From DASXTS01 sp036505275 (GTDB lineage: Bacteria > Actinomycetota > Actinomycetes > Mycobacteriales > Pseudonocardiaceae): a stretch of DNA of 17,698 bases. Made by a program: the position numbers and the translations under genes. Shown here piece by piece: positions 13,243 to 17,698 of this stretch. The DNA lies in assembly GCA_036505275.1 (NCBI GenBank), contig DASXTS010000034.1, forward strand, positions 1-17,698, given 5' to 3'. The notes under the pieces were generated by a model. The model saw only the letters and a list, made by a program, of their open reading frames with translations. It searched no databases and was not told the origin of the DNA. Positions within the stretch are counted from its first letter, which is position 1, and each line of letters opens with the position of its first letter.

Positions 13243-14367
13243 ATGTTGACCGAACCGCTGATCAATCCCGACCTCCGCAACCTGGCCGCGGTGCAGGCCG
13301 AGCACGAGGCGACGCTGTTGGCCATGCCGAACGTGGTCGGCGTCGGCATCGGCCGCAAGCGCACCGCAGGTAAGGACGTCGGGAAGCCGTGTCTGACGGT
13401 GCTGGTGGACATCAAGCTGGACAAGGACCTGCTCGCCCTCAACGAGATCCTGCCGGACACCATCGGCTCGGTCGCCACCGACGTGCGTGAGGTCGGCGTG
13501 CTGCAGGCCGGCGCTGGTCCCGCGCTGGCGCCGCCGCGGCCGATCGAGCGGGCGGACGGCGTGGCCTGGGAGCGGGAGTGGCCGGTGTTCGACGAGCCCT
13601 CGGCGCCGCAGCGGGACCAGCTTGCCACCCTGTCCGCGCTGTCCAGGGCGGTCCGCGGACAGCCTGGCGCGCCGGGCACGGCCGGTCAGCCGCTGGCCGC
13701 GGCCAGGATCCGCCCGGCGATCGGCGGCAGCAGCGTCGGCCACTACCGGGGCACCGCCGGCACGATCGGCATCTGCTGCGTCGACGCGGCCAGCGCGGAG
13801 AACCGGTACTACCTGCTCAGCAACAACCATGTACTGGCCAACGGCAACGACGCCACCGTGGGCGACCCGATCCTGCAGCCGGCCCCGGCCGACGGCGGCA
13901 ACCCGGTCACCGACACCATCGGCCGGCTGGCCCGGTTTGTGCCGCTGAGGTTCGGCGACGGCACCGCCCAGCCGCCGCTCAACTACGTTGACGCCGCGAT
14001 CGCGGGGGGCCGCTTCGACCAGTTGGACCGGCGGATCCAGTGGACAGGCGAGGTGCGTGGTACCAACCCGACTCCCGCCCTGGGCTGCCCGGTGCAGAAG
14101 AGCGGGCGGGCCAGCTACTACACCACCGGTGCGGTCACGGTGCTCAACGCCACGATCGACGTCAGTTACCCCGGCGGGCGGCTGGCTCGTTTCGCCAAGC
14201 AGATCGTCTGCACCGGGCTGTCCACCGGCGGCGACTCCGGCGCCCTGGTCACCGACTTCGAGCAGCGCGCCGCCGGGCTGCTCTTCGCCGCGTCACCGCT
14301 GGTCAGCGTGCTGAACCCGATCCCGTTGGTGGAGGGGTTGCTCGGGATCCGCGTCGCGCGGGCCTAG
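13243..14367 (+). CDS. Trypsin-like (chymotrypsin-fold) serine protease, no signal peptide
   Basis: The 374-aa protein has the complete chymotrypsin-type triad: H196 in LLSNNHVLAN, D250 in LNYVDAAIA and S332 in STGGDSGALV. The conserved barrel segment GCPVQKSGRASYYTTGAV (281–298) confirms the fold. An N-terminal region (about 1–90) contains VVGVGIGRKRTAGKD and LTVLVDIKLDKDLL, a small alpha/beta-looking domain seen before the protease domain in a poorly studied group of bacterial proteins. A Pro/Ala-rich linker follows (about 90–155). There is no signal peptide, lipobox or membrane helix, so the protein appears cytoplasmic unless exported by another route. Cysteines are C50, C178, C179, C282 and C323. 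The target is unknown. The start is set by GGAGGG; a strong terminator follows the stop. I am sure of the fold and less sure of activity. Confidence 0.85.
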   Translation: MLTEPLINPDLRNLAAVQAEHEATLLAMPNVVGVGIGRKRTAGKDVGKPCLTVLVDIKLDKDLLALNEILPDTIGSVATDVREVGVLQAGAGPALAPPRPIERADGVAWEREWPVFDEPSAPQRDQLATLSALSRAVRGQPGAPGTAGQPLAAARIRPAIGGSSVGHYRGTAGTIGICCVDAASAENRYYLLSNNHVLANGNDATVGDPILQPAPADGGNPVTDTIGRLARFVPLRFGDGTAQPPLNYVDAAIAGGRFDQLDRRIQWTGEVRGTNPTPALGCPVQKSGRASYYTTGAVTVLNATIDVSYPGGRLARFAKQIVCTGLSTGGDSGALVTDFEQRAAGLLFAASPLVSVLNPIPLVEGLLGIRVARA

Positions 14368-14375
14368 CCCGGGCG

Positions 14376-14421
14376 GCGGCCGGACGTGGTCTCACCGCTC
14401 CCAGAGACCACGTCCGGCCGC
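14376..14421. terminator. Bidirectional hairpin terminator between convergent genes
   Basis: The arms 14376–14393 (GCGGCCGGACGTGGTCTC) and 14404–14421 are exact 18-bp reverse complements around a 10-nt loop. It sits 8 bp after the protease stop and 24 bp from the stop of the opposing sugar dehydrogenase gene. On the plus strand it is followed by a short T-run (CTCGTTT), so it can end both transcripts. Confidence 0.85.
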
Positions 14422-14445
14422 TCGTTTACCAACCCCCCGGTCGAA

Positions 14446-16743
14446 TCAGCACGGCCTGCCCGGCGTGCACTTGTTGTACTTCGCGGTGTAGGTGGTGCCG
14501 GTGGCCGGCGCGACGATGAGGTGCGTCTGCGCGCCGCCGTCGGACCACGAGCCGAACGTGTAGGCCCACTTGCCCGCGGTCTGCGGGGTGGGCGCGGTCA
14601 GCGAGTTGGCCGAACCGACGATGACCGTGCGGGTGAACGGCGTTGCCAGCGTCGTGCCGTTCACCACGAGCTGCAGGGCGGCGGTCGGCGTGGTAGCGAA
14701 GTTCAGCGTCACCGTCTGCGGGTCGAGCCGCACCATGGTGGACGCGGTGCGCCCGCTGGAGTCCGTGGCCGTCAGGATCAGCTCCAGGTGCGATGGATAA
14801 TCGTGGTCCGGCGCTGTGAACGAGCCGGAGGCCACGCCGGGGAAGGTCTGCAGCACGTGCGTGTGGCAGCCGGACGGGCAGTGCTCCAGGTTGAGCTGCC
14901 AGGACAGCGCGGACGCCGGCAGCGTGCCGTCCTGCGGGTCGGTGGCGTGACCGCTGAACGAGATCGTCTGGCCGACCACCCAGTGCAGCGACGGGCTCGG
15001 GGTGTCGATCACCGGCACCGGGTCGTCCGATGGCGGCTGGCCCACCGTGACGGTGACGGTGGTGGTGCCGGACGCGCCGGCGGGGTCGGTGACCCGCAGC
15101 CCGACCGGCACGTTGCCCGGACTGGTGTAGGTGTACGTCGGCTGCGCGGCCGTGGAGTCGTCGTAGGCGCCGTCGGCGTCCAGGTCCCAGGCGTAGCCGA
15201 GCGTGTCGCCGTCCGGGTCGAACGAGCCGGTGCCGTCGAACTGCACGGTCAGCGGCGCGTTGCCGGATGACGGGGTGGCGCTGGCCACCGCGGTGGGCGG
15301 CCGGTTGCCGGTCGGGTAGCTGACCCGGCGCAGCTCGCCGGTGTTCATGGCGACGTAGAAGATGTCGCCACCGGGGCCGCTCACCACCTGCACCGGTCCC
15401 TCGTTCATGCCGCCGACGACGAACGGCACGATCTGGCCGGGATCCGGCAGGCCGTCGGCGCCGGCCTTCATGGCCCAGATGCATCTGCGCGAGTAGTCGG
15501 AGAAGAACAGCGCGCTGCGGTATTCGGCCGGATAAGTGCTACCGTTTTCGAAGGCCAGACCGGTGATCGACGAGCCGTTGGCGGTCGGGCACCCGTCGCC
15601 CGGCACGACGTTGGTCGAGTGGTTGTACGTGAAGTACGGCGCGTTGTGCCCGGGGTCGCCGGGCGCGTACAGCGACTCGCAGAGGTTGAGGTTCGCGCCG
15701 TCGTAGCCGCTCTGCCGGTTCGGACCCTCGTAGCACGGCCAGCCGAAGTTCTCCGCCGTCGCGTCGTTCGCCACCGGGATGCGGTTGATGTCCTCCCAGG
15801 TACTCCAGCCGACGTCGCCGACCCACAGCTCGCTGGTGCCCGGCCGGACGGTGAACCGGAATGGGTTGCGCAGGCCGTAGGCGATGACCCGCCGCTTGTT
15901 GGCGTCCGTGCTCGACGCGAACGGGTTGCCCGGCGCGCCGAGGCCGGTGTCCGGGTCGATGCGCAGCACAGTTCCGTCGAGGAGGACCGGCTCACTCGCC
16001 GGCCGGCGCACGGACTGCGACCGGAGCGCGCCGCCCTCCGCCGCCGGCGGGCTGAGGTTGCTCCCGGCGGGCAAGGGCGGGTCGCCGCACGGGTTCTTGG
16101 TCTGCCCGTAGTCGACATAGTTGAAGCTGGCGCCGTCACCGCCGGAGACGTACAGGTAGCCGTCCGGTCCGAAGGCCACCGTGCCGATCGAGTGACTCGG
16201 GAACTGCTGGCACCAGTCGGTGATCAGCAGCTGTTCGCCGGTCATCACATGGTTGGCGTCCAACGTCAGCCTGGAAAGCTGGCCGGTGATCAGGCAGCCG
16301 TCGGTGGTCGCGCCGGGCGGGTTCGGGCAGCCGTCGCCCCAGCGCGGGTAGGTGCCGCCCGGTTCTGCGTCGAGCGCGTACAGCGCGTACAGGTAGGGCC
16401 GGGTGGGATAGGACGGGTCGACCGCCAGGCCGAGCAGCCCGCGGTCCCAGAAGTCGTGCACCCGCGGCCGCAGGTCGGCGACCGTGGTCGGGGTGGTGTC
16501 GGCGAGCGAGTCATAGGTCTTGATCAGGCCACTCTTCTCGGCGATGAACACCCGGCCGTTCGGGCCGAACACCACCGCCGTCGGATTGGTGAGCCCGCCG
16601 ATGGCCACCGTGTCGGTGAACCCGGACGGCACGGTGCTGGCCTGGGCCGGCTGGGCGGCCAGCGCGGACAGCCCGGCGGCTATCAGGGTGGCGGCCGTGA
16701 CGGACGCTACCGACCGGAACGAACGACGACGACGCACCGTCAT
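14446..16743 (-). CDS. Secreted PQQ-type sugar (glucose/sorbosone) dehydrogenase-like beta-propeller with PKD and Ig-like domains
   Basis: The 765-aa protein has an Arg-rich signal peptide (MTVRRRRSFRS..., cleavage near AAQPAQA35). A GSDH-family six-bladed propeller covers about 40–480: LTNPTAVVFGPNGRVFIAEKSG at its start (interrupted here to keep it short), RGLLGLAVDPSY at about 101, FPSH184SIGTVAFGPDGYLYVSGGDG at 181–204, YGLRNPFRF, GDVGWSTWEDIN and ENFGWPCYEG. H184 matches the proposed base of soluble glucose dehydrogenase. A PKD domain follows (about 480–568: NRPPTAVASATPSSGNAPL, SFDPDGDTLGYAWDLDADG), then an Ig-like region (about 574–668) and a C-terminal beta domain ending in a Cys pair. 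ATG 16743 has GGAGG 5 nt upstream; the longer frame to 16800 lacks one. Enzymatic activity on a sugar is family inference; many relatives are uncharacterised. Confidence 0.9.
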   Translation of the reverse strand: MTVRRRRSFRSVASVTAATLIAAGLSALAAQPAQASTVPSGFTDTVAIGGLTNPTAVVFGPNGRVFIAEKSGLIKTYDSLADTTPTTVADLRPRVHDFWDRGLLGLAVDPSYPTRPYLYALYALDAEPGGTYPRWGDGCPNPPGATTDGCLITGQLSRLTLDANHVMTGEQLLITDWCQQFPSHSIGTVAFGPDGYLYVSGGDGASFNYVDYGQTKNPCGDPPLPAGSNLSPPAAEGGALRSQSVRRPASEPVLLDGTVLRIDPDTGLGAPGNPFASSTDANKRRVIAYGLRNPFRFTVRPGTSELWVGDVGWSTWEDINRIPVANDATAENFGWPCYEGPNRQSGYDGANLNLCESLYAPGDPGHNAPYFTYNHSTNVVPGDGCPTANGSSITGLAFENGSTYPAEYRSALFFSDYSRRCIWAMKAGADGLPDPGQIVPFVVGGMNEGPVQVVSGPGGDIFYVAMNTGELRRVSYPTGNRPPTAVASATPSSGNAPLTVQFDGTGSFDPDGDTLGYAWDLDADGAYDDSTAAQPTYTYTSPGNVPVGLRVTDPAGASGTTTVTVTVGQPPSDDPVPVIDTPSPSLHWVVGQTISFSGHATDPQDGTLPASALSWQLNLEHCPSGCHTHVLQTFPGVASGSFTAPDHDYPSHLELILTATDSSGRTASTMVRLDPQTVTLNFATTPTAALQLVVNGTTLATPFTRTVIVGSANSLTAPTPQTAGKWAYTFGSWSDGGAQTHLIVAPATGTTYTAKYNKCTPGRPC

Positions 16744-16748
16744 GGCGG

Positions 16749-16753
16749 CCTCC
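16749..16753 (-). promoter_or_regulatory. Ribosome binding site deciding the sugar dehydrogenase start
   Basis: On the minus strand GGAGG lies 5 nt before ATG 16743 and fixes this start over the upstream in-frame ATG at 16800. Confidence 0.8.
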
Positions 16754-16760
16754 GCTTGTG

Positions 16761-16780
16761 GTTCACCTGTGCCGGTGAAC
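16761..16780 (-). promoter_or_regulatory. Operator-like inverted repeat in the sugar dehydrogenase leader
   Basis: GTTCACC-N6-GGTGAAC is a perfect 7-bp dyad, extended by TGT/ACA if one base is bulged. It lies 7 nt upstream of the ribosome binding site. The size and symmetry suit a dimeric repressor site or a leader hairpin. The regulator is unknown. Confidence 0.45.
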
Positions 16781-16851
16781 ACATCGCAACAGCGCCACAT
16801 TTGGTTACGAAGAACGATCCACTTTGCTCGCCGGAATCACCAAGGGGTGGT

Positions 16852-17698
16852 TCAGGGCAGCCAGCTCACCCGTCCGTGCAGCACGGCGTACCCGACGAAC
16901 GCGACAACGTCGATCAGCGTGTGCGCGATGATCAGCGGCCATAGCCGGTTCGTCCGCTGCCAGAGCCAGCCGAACAGCAGGCCCATGACCAGGTTGCCGA
17001 CGAACCCGCCGAGGCCCTGGTACAGGTGGTAGGCGCCGCGCAGCACCGCGGCGATCAGCAGGGCGACGTACCTCCCGTACCCGAGCTGGCGCAGCCGGGT
17101 GAGCAGGTAGCCGATCATGAGCAGTTCCTCGGCCCAGGCGTTGGCCGCGGCGGCCAGCACCAGCACCGGGAGCCGCCACCAGGTGTCGTTCAGCACCGTC
17201 GGCAGCACAGTGAGGTTTGCGCCGAGGGCCAGCGCGCCGAGGTACAGCCCGAGGCCGGGCAGACCGATCCCGGCTGCGAGGGCGATGCCGTAAACCGTGT
17301 CCCGCGCGTCCGGCCGCCGGGTGAGGCCGACCCCGCGCAGTCGCATGCCGCCGCGGACCAGCAGGTACGCGCCCAGTCCTCCCCACGCGACGAGCTGCAG
17401 CACGCGGGTCAGCTGGAAGCCAAGGTCGATCAGGTCGGCGCGGGCCGCCGGCGCGTTCAGTGCCACCGACTGCTCGGACAGCGGCCCAGGGGCCAGCAGC
17501 GACTCCAGCAGCGAGAGCAGGCTACGCAGCGCGGACAGCCCCAAGGTGATCGCAAACACGATCAGCAGCTCCAGCCGCAGCAGGCGTCGCGCGTCGGGTT
17601 CGGGCGTGGCAGGTTCGGGCGTGGTGGGTTCGGGCGTGGTGGGTTCGGGCGTGGTGGGTTCGGGCGTGGTGGGTTCGGGCGTGGTGGGTTCGGGCGTG
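16852..17698 (-). CDS. CPBP-family intramembrane glutamic endopeptidase, N-terminus beyond the window
   Basis: This polytopic membrane protein belongs to the CPBP (CAAX protease / bacteriocin-processing) family. Motif 1 is AEELLMIGYLL, motif 2 is LRGAYHLYQGLGG, and motif 3 is AHTLIDVVAF, supplying the paired Glu and two His of the active site. The motif-1 Arg of the common EExxxR form is replaced by Ile. A GTG at 17559 could start a 235-aa protein, but the frame runs on upstream without a stop through RLLRLELLIVFAITLG, a natural first helix that the GTG would cut, and then through repeats encoding (TTPEP)n to the window edge. No start codon occurs in that stretch, so the gene is partial. It is upstream of, and on the same strand as, the sugar dehydrogenase (108-bp gap). 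The substrate is unknown. Confidence 0.85.
   Translation of the reverse strand, partial: TPEPTTPEPTTPEPTTPEPTTPEPTTPEPATPEPDARRLLRLELLIVFAITLGLSALRSLLSLLESLLAPGPLSEQSVALNAPAARADLIDLGFQLTRVLQLVAWGGLGAYLLVRGGMRLRGVGLTRRPDARDTVYGIALAAGIGLPGLGLYLGALALGANLTVLPTVLNDTWWRLPVLVLAAAANAWAEELLMIGYLLTRLRQLGYGRYVALLIAAVLRGAYHLYQGLGGFVGNLVMGLLFGWLWQRTNRLWPLIIAHTLIDVVAFVGYAVLHGRVSWLP
17596..17698. repeat. 15-bp tandem repeat coding for (TTPEP)n
   Basis: The unit GGGTTCGGGCGTGGT begins at 17596, 17611, 17626, 17641, 17656, 17671 and 17686, the last copy cut by the window edge. Units from 17626 on are identical; the first two carry single changes. As 15 is a multiple of three, copy-number change keeps the protease frame. 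On the minus strand each unit reads Thr-Thr-Pro-Glu-Pro. The array has no spacers and is not a CRISPR. Confidence 0.95.

Noticed and set aside
17596..17698. Possible CRISPR array
   Set aside because: The units are contiguous 15-mers without spacers and code in frame for a protein stalk.
1..17698. tRNA, rRNA, riboswitch, integrase or transposase
   Set aside because: None was recognised by eye on either strand; the window reads as core-type chromosome rather than an island.
1..17698. A defence system or biosynthetic gene cluster
   Set aside because: CPBP protease, trypsin-like protease and ABC exporter occur in such systems, but here they are in separate transcription units with no shared core genes.

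Overview
The window is very GC-rich, with strong third-position G/C, frequent GTG starts and short intergenic gaps, which points to a high-GC actinomycete. The ubiA–dppA pair makes decaprenyl-phosphoryl-phosphoribose, the arabinose donor precursor of arabinogalactan-type walls. Together with a mycobacterial-type ferritin and other actinomycete-type proteins it suggests Mycobacteriales or Pseudonocardiales; the genus cannot be fixed from this sequence. No rRNA, tRNA, CRISPR array, integrase or transposase was seen, and no gene-free stretch exceeds 300 bases.

Layout, left to right. (1) 1–1223 (+): the 3' part of a DAACS dicarboxylate/amino-acid:cation symporter, cut by the window edge and broken by an apparent 2-nt deletion near 386. 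(2) 1236–5318 (−): four co-directional genes, in transcription order ferritin (bfrB), a DUF2207 membrane protein, a PAP2 phosphatase (dppA-like) and a UbiA-family phosphoribosyltransferase. The last two are consecutive steps of one pathway. (3) 5487–8848 (+), divergent from ferritin: an ABC ATPase and a two-FtsX-domain permease joined by a TGATG stop/start overlap, a MacB/LolCDE-like exporter or mechanotransmission complex. (4) 8849–9115: a hairpin-rich, repeat-rich spacer. (5) 9116–9850 (+): a secreted CAP/SCP-domain protein. (6) 9867–11087 (−): arginine deiminase. (7) 11283–13067 (+): an orphan amino-acid-binding lipoprotein and an SDR oxidoreductase. (8) 13243–14367 (+): a trypsin-fold serine protease with an intact His/Asp/Ser triad and no signal peptide, followed by a strong hairpin terminator. 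(9) 14446–17698 (−): a secreted PQQ-type sugar dehydrogenase-like beta-propeller with PKD/Ig-like tail domains, and upstream of it a CPBP-family intramembrane protease whose N-terminus is a run of 15-bp repeats coding for (TTPEP)n and leaves the window.

The genes are mostly ordinary actinomycete housekeeping and envelope functions; I do not see a convincing new multi-gene system. The most informative signals are between and inside genes. Five genes without a Shine-Dalgarno sequence all carry TANNNT 7–8 nt before the start codon, which implies leaderless transcription, while five others have clear GAGG/GGAGG sites. There is also an 18-bp perfect inverted repeat inside dppA, two mutually exclusive hairpins after the ABC permease, a tandem repeat that swallows the ferritin stop codon, and the TTPEP minisatellite.
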